From Lachnospiraceae bacterium (lineage in GTDB: Bacteria > Bacillota > Clostridia > Lachnospirales > Lachnospiraceae): DNA of 50,427 nucleotides. Shown here piece after piece: positions 1 to 7,949 of this stretch. Where the stretch lies: positions 1 through 50,427 of the forward strand of contig CAAGPW010000163.1 in NCBI GenBank assembly GCA_900771955.1, given 5' to 3'. The notes under the pieces were generated by a model. It saw only the letters and a list, made by a program, of their open reading frames with translations. It made no database searches and had not been told where the DNA came from. Every line of letters begins with the position of its first letter. Position 1 is the first letter of the stretch. The position numbers were made by a program, and so were the translations under genes.

Positions 1-1
1 A

Positions 2-2245
2 GGGTGGAAACCTTGCAAGACACCGCTCGACAGCTACGAGTGCCGCCACGGCATGAACTATACCCGCATCACGGGCAGCAAGAACGGCGTGGAGGCAAGT
101 GTGCTCTTCTTCGTGCCACTGCACACCTGGGCAGAAGTGCAGAAGATGACGCTGAAGAACCAGTCGCAGGAGGTGAAGACCCTCAAGGTATTCTCCTTTG
201 CCGAATGGTGCCTCTGGAATGCAGCTACCGATATGGAGAACTTCCAGCGCAACTTCTCAACGGGCGAAGTGGAGGTAGAGGGTTCTACTATCTATCACAA
301 GACCGAATATCGTGAGCGCCGCAACCACTATGCTTTCTACACAGTGAATACCGAGATTCAGGGCTACGATACCGACCGCGAGAGCTTCATCGGACTCTAC
401 AACGAGTTTGCCGAGCCGGAAGCCGTGATGGAAGGCAAGCCACGCAACAGTTTTGCCCACGGATGGAGCCCTATCGCATCGCACTACATCGAAGTAACCC
501 TGCAGCCAGGCGAGAGCCGCGACCTCATCTTCCTGCTGGGCTATGTGGAGAACGAGCAGGACAAGAAGTTCAGCGCCAAGAAGGTGATCAACAAGGAGAA
601 GGCTCATCAGCTTATCGCCAAGTTCGATACCACCGAAAAGGTGGATGCTGCCTTTGCTGAACTCAACCAGTACTGGGATAACCTGCTGAACATCTTCACC
701 GTGAAGAGCGGCAACGACAAGTTAGACCGCATGGTGAACATCTGGAACCAGTATCAGTGCATGATTACCTTCTGCATGTCGCGTTCGGCAAGTTTCTTCG
801 AGAGTGGCATCGGTCGAGGCATGGGCTTCCGCGATTCCAACCAGGACCTCGTAGGTTTCGTTCATCAGATACCTACCCGTGCCCGCCAGCGCATCATCGA
901 TATCGCCAGCACCCAGTTCCCAGACGGTGGTTGCTATCACCAGTATCAGCCACTCACCAAGCGTGGCAACAACGACATCGGTGGCGGTTTCAACGACGAC
1001 CCATGCTGGCTCATCTTCGGCACCGTGGCCTATATCAAGGAAACGGGCGACTTCTCCATCCTCTCAGAGCAGGTGCCTTTCGACAACCAGCCAGGCACAG
1101 AAGTAAGCCTCTTCGAGCACCTCAAGATTTCGATGAACCATGTTATCAACAACCTGGGTCCGCATAAGCTTCCACTCATCGGCAGAGCCGACTGGAACGA
1201 CTGTCTGAACCTGAACTGCTTCTCCTGGGATCCTAACGAGAGTTTCCAGACCACCGAGAACAAGGGCGAAGGCAGCAAGGCAGAAAGTCTGATGATAGCC
1301 GGACTCTTCGTAGTAACCGGAAAGGACTACGTGGCGCTGTGCAAGCAGCTTGCCAAGGAAGCCGCGAACAGCCATGAAGGCACTATCGCCGGACTTGCCG
1401 AGGAAGATTATCTCGTAGAAGCCGAGCGCATGCAGCAGGCGGTGGATGCAATGAACGAAGCCGTGAAGCTGCATGGCTGGGACGGCGAATGGTTCTTGCG
1501 TGCCTACGATTTCTTCGGCAACAAGATAGGCAGCAACGAGAACGAGGAAGGCAAGATCTTCATCGAACCTCAGGGCTTTTGTGTTATTGCTGAGATCGGC
1601 TTAAAAGACGGATACTGCTTAAAGGCAATGGAATCCGTAGAAAAGCACCTGGATACAAAATACGGTATCGTACTGCTGCAGCCGTGCTATACAAAATATC
1701 ACGTAGAACTGGGTGAGATCACTTCTTATCCGGGCGGCTATAAGGAAAATGCCGGTATTTTCTGCCACAATAACCCATGGATCTCAATCGCAGAGACGGT
1801 AGTTGGACGCGGCGACCGCGCATGGCAGGTATATACGAGAACCTGCCCGGCTTACATTGAGGATATCAGTGAGATCCACCGTACCGAGCCATATGTATAC
1901 TCACAGATGATTGCCGGAAAGGATGCACCGAACTTTGGCGAGGCAAAGAACAGCTGGCTGACCGGAACCGCAGCATGGACCTTCCTTGACGTTTCCCAGT
2001 ACATTCTCGGTATTCGTCCGGATTACGACGGATTGGTCGTTGATCCGTGTATTCCATCCACCTTAGGCGGATTTACGGCAAAACGTGATTTCCGCGGGGT
2101 AACTTATGACATCACTGTCAAGAACCCGAATGGCGTGCAGAAGGGTGTTGCTTCCATGACTGTGGATGGTACACCGGTTGACGGAAACATGATTCCGTTT
2201 GACGGCTCCAAAAAGGAAGTTCATGTTGAAGTTGTAATGGGTTAA
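2..2245 (+). CDS. GH94 cellobiose phosphorylase, 5'-truncated by window edge, mosaic
   Basis: Cytoplasmic enzyme that splits cellobiose with phosphate into glucose-1-phosphate and glucose. The frame is open from base 2 and reads as family sequence (WKP..TPLDSYECRHG) before the first internal ATG at 53, so the true start lies outside the window; about 750 residues are present and I estimate 60-70 are missing. The catalytic-acid motif RADWNDCLNLN is encoded near 1183-1215. The conserved segment TSYPGGYKENAGIFCHNNPW, in the phosphate-site region, is near 1724-1783. Both favour cellobiose over chitobiose phosphorylase. Oddity: up to about 1570 proline codons are CCA/CCT (14 of 17) and lysine is nearly always AAG. 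After it, proline is CCG in 9 of 12 and TTA and AAA codons appear. The frame stays intact across the switch. The protein call is secure; whether one organism carries this exact gene is not. Confidence 0.9.
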   Translation, partial: GWKPCKTPLDSYECRHGMNYTRITGSKNGVEASVLFFVPLHTWAEVQKMTLKNQSQEVKTLKVFSFAEWCLWNAATDMENFQRNFSTGEVEVEGSTIYHKTEYRERRNHYAFYTVNTEIQGYDTDRESFIGLYNEFAEPEAVMEGKPRNSFAHGWSPIASHYIEVTLQPGESRDLIFLLGYVENEQDKKFSAKKVINKEKAHQLIAKFDTTEKVDAAFAELNQYWDNLLNIFTVKSGNDKLDRMVNIWNQYQCMITFCMSRSASFFESGIGRGMGFRDSNQDLVGFVHQIPTRARQRIIDIASTQFPDGGCYHQYQPLTKRGNNDIGGGFNDDPCWLIFGTVAYIKETGDFSILSEQVPFDNQPGTEVSLFEHLKISMNHVINNLGPHKLPLIGRADWNDCLNLNCFSWDPNESFQTTENKGEGSKAESLMIAGLFVVTGKDYVALCKQLAKEAANSHEGTIAGLAEEDYLVEAERMQQAVDAMNEAVKLHGWDGEWFLRAYDFFGNKIGSNENEEGKIFIEPQGFCVIAEIGLKDGYCLKAMESVEKHLDTKYGIVLLQPCYTKYHVELGEITSYPGGYKENAGIFCHNNPWISIAETVVGRGDRAWQVYTRTCPAYIEDISEIHRTEPYVYSQMIAGKDAPNFGEAKNSWLTGTAAWTFLDVSQYILGIRPDYDGLVVDPCIPSTLGGFTAKRDFRGVTYDITVKNPNGVQKGVASMTVDGTPVDGNMIPFDGSKKEVHVEVVMG

Positions 2246-2298
2246 TTCCCGTTACAACCGACAGTTCTTTATATAACTCTCTTATACAATCCTATAGC

Positions 2299-2333
2299 AA
2301 AAAGACCTGTTCCAGATCGGAACAGGTCTTTTT
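2299..2333. terminator. Bidirectional rho-independent terminator
   Basis: A perfect stem, AAAAAGACCTGTTCC with its complement around a 5-base loop (AGATC), is flanked by A-run and T-run on opposite sides. It lies between the convergent GH94 and GT2 genes and can end both transcripts. Confidence 0.85.
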
Positions 2334-2386
2334 CTAAGATTTTTTAAATCATCGAAAATCTAAAATTATCAACGAAACATCATTTT

Positions 2387-3307
2387 CTATAACATGCGGT
2401 TGATCAGATACAACCCCTTGACCACCATATTATCCAGAGGCTTCTGGCGATATATTTTCTTGTTGAAAATAAGCCGTATCCGCGCAGGAAAACTGGTTTT
2501 TGATGCTAAAAGAAGCTGCACCAGCTCGTCCTTTTCCTTATTGCCGTGATATTCCTCTGCAAAATTCGCAATCTGCTTTCCAAGCATGCCTCTGGTCTTC
2601 TTTAAGAACTTCCATTTGTTCTTTATCATGACGAGTGCACTCCGGCTGGAACCAAGCTGATTGTCTCCATGCTGACGGTAAAGAATATACGCGCCCTTGT
2701 CAAAGATGACTGTTCCAAGGTAAGAAGCCACCAGATAACACCACCAGTCATGCCAGATTGCATTCTTCGGCAGATGTCCCTTCACTTCATCGATCAGCGC
2801 CCGGTTCATAACCGCCGTACATCCAGTGCACATACTCTCAATCAGTGCATTGCCGAAACCCGGAACCGCATCCGGAATCTCTCCCTCCGGCAGACGATTC
2901 AAATCCTGATCCACCAGAATCTGATTGCTGCAGTAAAGCGCCGGTCCATCGAACTCTGCCAGACGCTCCACCGCCACCTCGATCTTATTTTCCAGCCAGT
3001 AATCATCCTGATCGGAAAAAGCGACATAATCCGCATCACATTTCTGGATAAGCTCCAGGAAGCTTCTGGTAAGCCCCTCATTCGTCCCCGGAAATACATA
3101 CAAATTTGCATGTTTCTTCTGATATTCGTTTAAAATCTCAAGTGTCGCATCCTTGGATCCGTCATCCCTCACCAGAACCTCAATATTTGGCCAGGTCTGG
3201 CGGAAAATACTGTCTAACTGTTCTGCAAGATACCGCTCTCCATTGTAGGTGGACATAAGTATCTGTACTTTCTTATCACTTTGCATATGGCATAATTGCC
3301 CTTTCAT
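2387..3307 (-). CDS. GT2 family glycosyltransferase (rhamnosyltransferase-like)
   Basis: Cytoplasmic GT-A fold sugar transferase of about 300 residues. The N-terminal nucleotide-binding strand is VQILMSTYNGE, followed by RDDGSKD and the SDQDDYW metal/sugar motif near residue 100. A later HDWW and a YRQHGDN motif are typical of GT2 enzymes that build rhamnose-containing wall or capsular glycans. An in-frame ATG seven codons in (3286) gives the more usual family N-terminus and has AAAGGG upstream; the ATG at 3307 has no clear ribosome site. Two bases separate it from the arcC stop, so it is probably translated from the arcC transcript. It may act with the polysaccharide locus further right. Donor and acceptor sugars cannot be read from sequence. 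Confidence 0.85.
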   Translation of the reverse strand: MKGQLCHMQSDKKVQILMSTYNGERYLAEQLDSIFRQTWPNIEVLVRDDGSKDATLEILNEYQKKHANLYVFPGTNEGLTRSFLELIQKCDADYVAFSDQDDYWLENKIEVAVERLAEFDGPALYCSNQILVDQDLNRLPEGEIPDAVPGFGNALIESMCTGCTAVMNRALIDEVKGHLPKNAIWHDWWCYLVASYLGTVIFDKGAYILYRQHGDNQLGSSRSALVMIKNKWKFLKKTRGMLGKQIANFAEEYHGNKEKDELVQLLLASKTSFPARIRLIFNKKIYRQKPLDNMVVKGLYLINRML

Positions 3308-3309
3308 TT

Positions 3310-4245
3310 CTATTTATGGATCAGCGTACCATTTGTCATATTCATTGCATTATGTGCCTCGTCCAGCTTTGTAATGAATACTTTCCGGATGGCGGAATTG
3401 CCGATGAAATCAATCGCAGCTTCAATCTTCGGCTTCATGGTTCCCTCTTCAAACTGTCCCTCGTCCATGTAACGCTTTGCCTCATCCACAGACATGGAAT
3501 CAAGAGGCTTTTCTGACGGTGTGCCGTAATTTAAGCATACCTTGTCCACTCCGGTTAAAATAACCAGTGTATCCGCATCCACCAGCTCTGCCAGCTTTCC
3601 TGCCGCAAGATCCTTTTCTATGACCGCACTCGCACCCTGCAGATTGTTATCCTGCATCAGAACCGGAATTCCACCACCGCCGCACGCGATAACTACCTGA
3701 TCCGCATCACTAAGCGCACGGATCGCATCGATCTCAACAATATCGATCGGCTTCGGTGCCGCAACGATCCTGCGGTATCCGTTATCCGTCTTCGTGACGT
3801 GGTTGCCCTTCTTCTCCTCTGCCTCTGCTTCTTCCTCAGTCATAACACGTCCGATGACCTTGGTCGGATGATAGAAAGCCTCATCGTAAGGATCTACACA
3901 TACCTGTGTCAGTACCGTAGCGACCGGTTTGTAAATACCACGGTTCAAAAGTTCGGTACGGATCGCATTCTGCAGATCATATCCGATATATCCCTGGCTC
4001 ATTGCAGAGCAGACGCTCATCGGTGTAGCCGTGTACTCCGGATAAAGGCGGCAGAACTCGGACATTGCCGTATGGATCATGCCGACCTGCGGTCCGTTGC
4101 TGTGTGAAATAATGATCTGATAATCGTCTTTTATAAAATCAGCGACTGCCTTCGCTGTTTTCTTTGTTGCTTTTTTCTGTTCCGGAAGCGTAGTTCCAAG
4201 TGCATCGTGTCCCAATGCGATCACAATCTTCTTTTTCTTCATCAA
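3310..4245 (-). CDS. arcC: Carbamate kinase
   Basis: Amino-acid kinase family enzyme of 311 residues that transfers phosphate from carbamoyl phosphate to ADP (or the reverse), usually the last step of arginine deiminase or related fermentations. Family marks include SHSNGPQVG near 48-56, ACGGGGIPV near residue 188 and the C-terminal AIDFI and KVFITKLDEA segments. The N-terminal glycine-rich loop reads ALGHDALG where most carbamate kinases have GGNAL, so two usual residues differ. No arcA, arcB or antiporter gene is adjacent; the partner downstream is a glycosyltransferase, which is unusual. It has its own promoter and starts with MMKKKK after a strong GGGAGG ribosome site. Confidence 0.93.
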   Translation of the reverse strand: MMKKKKIVIALGHDALGTTLPEQKKATKKTAKAVADFIKDDYQIIISHSNGPQVGMIHTAMSEFCRLYPEYTATPMSVCSAMSQGYIGYDLQNAIRTELLNRGIYKPVATVLTQVCVDPYDEAFYHPTKVIGRVMTEEEAEAEEKKGNHVTKTDNGYRRIVAAPKPIDIVEIDAIRALSDADQVVIACGGGGIPVLMQDNNLQGASAVIEKDLAAGKLAELVDADTLVILTGVDKVCLNYGTPSEKPLDSMSVDEAKRYMDEGQFEEGTMKPKIEAAIDFIGNSAIRKVFITKLDEAHNAMNMTNGTLIHK

Positions 4246-4272
4246 AGTCGACCTCCCACAAAATATATCTCT

Positions 4273-4301
4273 ATGTTAGCACATTTCAGGGTTCTTCACA
4301 A
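4273..4301 (-). promoter_or_regulatory. Candidate SigA promoter of arcC
   Basis: On the minus strand TTGTGA, a 17-base spacer and TAACAT preceded by TGC (extended -10). It sits about 30 bases upstream of the arcC start, downstream of the htrA terminator. Confidence 0.5.
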
Positions 4302-4313
4302 CCTCTAAACAAG

Positions 4314-4343
4314 AAAAAGGCCGGAGAAAATCTCCGGTCTTTC
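4314..4343 (-). terminator. Rho-independent terminator of htrA
   Basis: Minus-strand hairpin AAAGACCGGAGA / TCTCCGGCCTTT (one G-U pair) with a 3-base loop followed by a T-rich tail, about 70 bases after the htrA stop. Confidence 0.8.
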
Positions 4344-4414
4344 CTGTCATTCTCTGTCTGTTTTTTATTTCTGCTGCCGCTCTTTTCTACCGCTCTGCTG
4401 CAACAGCAACCGCT

Positions 4415-5878
4415 TTACTGCTGCGGCTTGGTTCCAAGAGTTACCGTAACCGTCTGCTCGGTATACTGTCCGTTTGCAGGTCTCTGTACCGTAACCTCCA
4501 CCTGTGTACCAGGTGCATAGTATTCCAGTGTATCTTTCAGATCAGACATGGTCTTTACATCCGTACCATCAAATTTGGTGATGATATCACCCTGTAAAAT
4601 ACCGGCCTGCTCGGAAGGAGAACCGCTTACCACCTGTGCAACATAGATACCGATCGGCATCTTGTATGCAGATGCGATCTGCGATGTCACATTGACACCA
4701 TTGATACCGATATAGGAAGCGGAATCTGCTGCCTGTCTGCTGATCAGCCGGTCAATGATCGGTGCCGCCTTGGAGATCGGAATGGAATATCCCATACCTT
4801 CTACCTGTGTATCTGAATACTTCATCTCGTTGATACCGATGACTTCACCCTTCATATTCAAAAGAGCACCGCCGCTGTTACCAGGGTTGATCGCTGCATC
4901 TGTCTGAAGCAGTTCATTGGTGATCTCCTCACCGGTCGTCTCATCCTGCATGGAAACAGAACGGTTGACCGCACTGATGACACCGGTCGTAACAGACTGA
5001 CCATATCCGAGTGCATTTCCGATCGCGATCGCGCCCTCGCCTACCTGAAGGCTGTCAGAATCGCCAAGAGTTGCCACCTTTACCTGATTCAGGGTATCCT
5101 GCTGCATACTGCTCTTTGCCACCTGTACTACTGCCAGATCACTTGATGCCGCCGTTCCCTTTACTTCTGCGGAAGCTGTGGAATCATCGATAAACTGTAC
5201 GGTAAGCGTGGACGCACCCTCTACGACGTGATTGTTGGTTGCAATATATAAATAATTGTCATCCTGGCTTACAATGATACCGGAGCCGGCGCTCTCGCTC
5301 TCACGGGTTCCGGTCTGCCCGAAGAAATTCTCATACTGCTGCTCACTCATATTCGTGATCGCAACGATGGACGGCATCACTTCAGATACAATTCCGGAAA
5401 CATCCGATACCGATGTCGCTGTACCTGAAGTATTGGTCGTATCGACCGCGTCTTTTCCGGACGTATCCTTTGCAGACTGCTTCAGATGTGATGTTTCTTC
5501 TTCCTTCTGTTCGCTTACATTTGCAGTCTGGGTCGTATTGCTGCCGGTCAGCCTGCCGACTGCATAATTGGTGCCGGCGAACACGCTGCCGCCAACCAGC
5601 CCGAATACCAGTGCGATTGCTACACATTTTGCAAGCTTCTCACCAAAGCCGCCTTTTTTATGTTCTTTCTTCGGGCGTTTCTGCTTTGGAGCATTGACAG
5701 TATCGTTCATATTACCGGCATTTGCGTTATTCCCTGCATTTGCACTCCATGAATTCTGCGGATTTCCACTGCCGCCCCAGGTTCCATTTGTGTTCTGGTT
5801 CTGGTTGCCATTGCTGTAATTGTAATTTCCGTTGTTATATGAAGAACCAGAAAAGTTGTTGTTCTGATTGTTATCCAT
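4415..5878 (-). CDS. htrA: HtrA/DegP-like membrane-anchored serine protease with PDZ domain
   Basis: Extracytoplasmic quality-control protease (S1C) of 487 residues. Residues 1-60 are a cytoplasmic low-complexity tail rich in Asn, Gly and Gln, then a Lys-rich patch and one membrane helix at about 84-107. The trypsin-like domain spans about 155-370 with a complete triad: His217 in NNHVV, Asp247 in SSDLAV, Ser335 in GNSGG. One PDZ domain follows (about 385-485, IGINGVNVTS to the end). A good ribosome site, AAAGGAG, precedes the ATG. It is likely a single-gene unit with its own promoter and terminator, upstream of and on the same strand as arcC. Expected to degrade misfolded secreted proteins, fitting a locus full of large exported enzymes. 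The Asn-rich tail is longer than in Bacillus HtrA. Confidence 0.93.
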   Translation of the reverse strand: MDNNQNNNFSGSSYNNGNYNYSNGNQNQNTNGTWGGSGNPQNSWSANAGNNANAGNMNDTVNAPKQKRPKKEHKKGGFGEKLAKCVAIALVFGLVGGSVFAGTNYAVGRLTGSNTTQTANVSEQKEEETSHLKQSAKDTSGKDAVDTTNTSGTATSVSDVSGIVSEVMPSIVAITNMSEQQYENFFGQTGTRESESAGSGIIVSQDDNYLYIATNNHVVEGASTLTVQFIDDSTASAEVKGTAASSDLAVVQVAKSSMQQDTLNQVKVATLGDSDSLQVGEGAIAIGNALGYGQSVTTGVISAVNRSVSMQDETTGEEITNELLQTDAAINPGNSGGALLNMKGEVIGINEMKYSDTQVEGMGYSIPISKAAPIIDRLISRQAADSASYIGINGVNVTSQIASAYKMPIGIYVAQVVSGSPSEQAGILQGDIITKFDGTDVKTMSDLKDTLEYYAPGTQVEVTVQRPANGQYTEQTVTVTLGTKPQQ

Positions 5879-5940
5879 AACGATTTCTCCTTTCGTCTCC
5901 TCTGATATCAGTTCCTCTTTTTCTTTTGTGACATCAGTCT

Positions 5941-5969
5941 AATATAAAAATGTGACGCTTTTGTGATAA
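5941..5969 (-). promoter_or_regulatory. Candidate promoter of htrA
   Basis: Minus strand TTATCA, 17 bases, TATATT, ending about 60 bases before the htrA ATG. The surrounding 5920-5995 stretch has repeated GTGACA/TTATCA-like words that might bind a regulator; this is a guess. Confidence 0.4.
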
Positions 5970-6007
5970 CAGATAACAATTTCCTTTTCTTCACAAAAAA
6001 TCCATAA

Positions 6008-7840
6008 TTATTCAACGGTAACGGATTTTGCAAGGTTTCTCGGCTTATCCACATCGCAGCCCTTGCCGACTGCAACATAATAGGCAAAAAGCTGAAGCGG
6101 AACGATCGCCAGTGAATTGGTAAAATATTTGCTGGTCTGCGGAAGATAGACTACATAATCCGCAGCCTTTTCAATCTCTGTGTTCTCCTCATTGGTGATG
6201 GCAAGCACAAATGCTCCGCGCGTGCGGACTTCCACAATATTGCTGATCGTCTTTTTGTAGAGATCCTTCTGTGTTGCCACGGCAGCCACGAGCGTACCAT
6301 CCTCGATCAGTGAGATTGTACCATGCTTTAATTCTCCCGCCGCATATGCTTCGGAATGAATGTATGAGATCTCCTTTAATTTCAGCGAACCCTCCAGCGA
6401 AATTGCATAATCAATACCGCGGCCGATAAAGAAAACATCTTTTGCCGCAATGTACCGGTTTGCAAAACGCTGTATCTTTTCTTTATTATGAAGCAACATC
6501 TCGATCTGATCCGGCAGCTTCTTTAAATCGGTGATCAGCTCCGCTGACTCACTGTCCGTAATTTTTCCACGTACCTGTGCAAATTTGATCGCAAGCAGAT
6601 ATAATGCGATAAGCTGCGCACTGTACGCTTTTGTCGTGGCAACTGCGATCTCCGGCCCTGCCCAGGTATACATCACTTTGTCTGCCTCTCTGGCGATGGA
6701 GCTTCCAACCACATTTACGATTCCAAGCGTCATGATTCCACGCTCTTTTGCAAGGCGCAGTGCCGCAAGTGTATCCGCAGTCTCCCCGGACTGACTGATG
6801 ATCACGACAAGTGTGCCGTCCTCCAGGATCGGATCACGGTAACGGAACTCACTGGCAACATCCACTTCGACCGGAATCCGCGCAAGTCCCTCAAAAATAT
6901 ACTTATTGGTCACACCTGTATGATACGCAGAACCGCACGCAACAATATGGATCTTTTTAATCGCTGCAATCTCCTCATCGGTCATGCCAAGCTCATCGAT
7001 CACGATCCTGCCGTCCTTGATCCTCGGACTTAAGGTATCGCGCACGGTCTTTGGCTGTTCATACATCTCTTTTAACATGAAATGCTCATAGCCGCCTTTT
7101 TCCGCCGCATTAATATCCCATTTGATCATTTTGGATTCCTTTTCGATCTGCTCTCCATCTTCATTGAAAAACTCAATTTTGTCTTCGGAAAGTCTTGCGA
7201 TCTCCTCGTTCTCAATGAAATATACCTCTCTGGTGTATTTGAGCACGGCCGGAACATCCGATGCGATCAGATTTCCCTCTTTTCCTTTTCCGACAATGAG
7301 CGGACTGTCTTTGCGCACTGCATATACCACATCCGGTTCATCCGAAAACAGAATACCAAGTGCATAGGAACCTTCCACACGATGCATGATCTTTGTCACT
7401 GCCTCCAGCGGATCCCCGCATTTTTTATAATAGTAGTCCAGAAGATGTGCAACCACTTCCGTGTCAGTCTCTGAAAGAAATGTATAGCCCTTCTCCGTAA
7501 GCTGCTTTCTGAGTTTCAAATAATTTTCAATGATTCCGTTATGCACAACTGCGATCGTGCGGTCTGCATTAAAATGCGGATGTGCATTGACATCAGACGG
7601 TTCTCCGTGTGTTGCCCATCTGGTATGTCCGATTCCAACCGTTCCCGGAAGAAGTTCTCCCGCATGGGTCAGCTCATTTAAGACCTTGAGCCGTCCGGTT
7701 GCCTTTTTGATGTTGATCTGCTTTCCGTCATAGACTGCCATTCCCGCCGAGTCATAGCCGCGATATTCCAGTTTTTCCAGTCCGTCCAACAGGATCGGTG
7801 CTGCCTGTTTCTTTCCAATATATCCTACGATTCCACACAT
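6008..7840 (-). CDS. glmS: Glutamine--fructose-6-phosphate aminotransferase (isomerizing)
   Basis: Makes glucosamine-6-phosphate from fructose-6-phosphate and glutamine, the entry to UDP-GlcNAc for peptidoglycan and surface glycans; cytoplasmic. The start is placed at 7840 (MCGIVGYIG) because Cys2 must become the N-terminal nucleophile, and GTGAGGAAAG lies just upstream; an ATG five codons earlier would mask it. 610 residues is the normal length. The class II amidotransferase domain covers about 1-230 (HTRWATHG, HNGIIEN) and two SIS domains follow (SQSGETADT, ending in the invariant NLAKSVTVE). No glmS ribozyme is seen: the gap to the upstream LCP gene is only about 110 bases. Confidence 0.97.
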   Translation of the reverse strand: MCGIVGYIGKKQAAPILLDGLEKLEYRGYDSAGMAVYDGKQINIKKATGRLKVLNELTHAGELLPGTVGIGHTRWATHGEPSDVNAHPHFNADRTIAVVHNGIIENYLKLRKQLTEKGYTFLSETDTEVVAHLLDYYYKKCGDPLEAVTKIMHRVEGSYALGILFSDEPDVVYAVRKDSPLIVGKGKEGNLIASDVPAVLKYTREVYFIENEEIARLSEDKIEFFNEDGEQIEKESKMIKWDINAAEKGGYEHFMLKEMYEQPKTVRDTLSPRIKDGRIVIDELGMTDEEIAAIKKIHIVACGSAYHTGVTNKYIFEGLARIPVEVDVASEFRYRDPILEDGTLVVIISQSGETADTLAALRLAKERGIMTLGIVNVVGSSIAREADKVMYTWAGPEIAVATTKAYSAQLIALYLLAIKFAQVRGKITDSESAELITDLKKLPDQIEMLLHNKEKIQRFANRYIAAKDVFFIGRGIDYAISLEGSLKLKEISYIHSEAYAAGELKHGTISLIEDGTLVAAVATQKDLYKKTISNIVEVRTRGAFVLAITNEENTEIEKAADYVVYLPQTSKYFTNSLAIVPLQLFAYYVAVGKGCDVDKPRNLAKSVTVE

Positions 7841-7894
7841 AGATTCTTTCCTCACTTTATCTTTTTCTTTTTTGTTTCTGTTTCTTTATACAAC

Positions 7895-7935
7895 AAAGGT
7901 CTGCCTCCACGCGAACGCAGAAGCAGACTTTTTTT
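7895..7935 (-). terminator. Candidate terminator between LCP gene and glmS
   Basis: Nine-base stem GTCTGCTTC / GAGGCAGAC with a 12-base loop, with A-run before and CCTTTGTTG after it on the minus strand. The T-tract is weak, so some read-through into glmS is possible. Confidence 0.55.
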
Positions 7936-7949
7936 ACTGCAAACTGACT

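Noticed and set aside
7841..7949. Possible glmS ribozyme upstream of glmS
   Set aside because: The gap is about 110 bases, mostly a terminator hairpin and an A/T-rich leader. The ribozyme's conserved core is not visible and there is not enough room.
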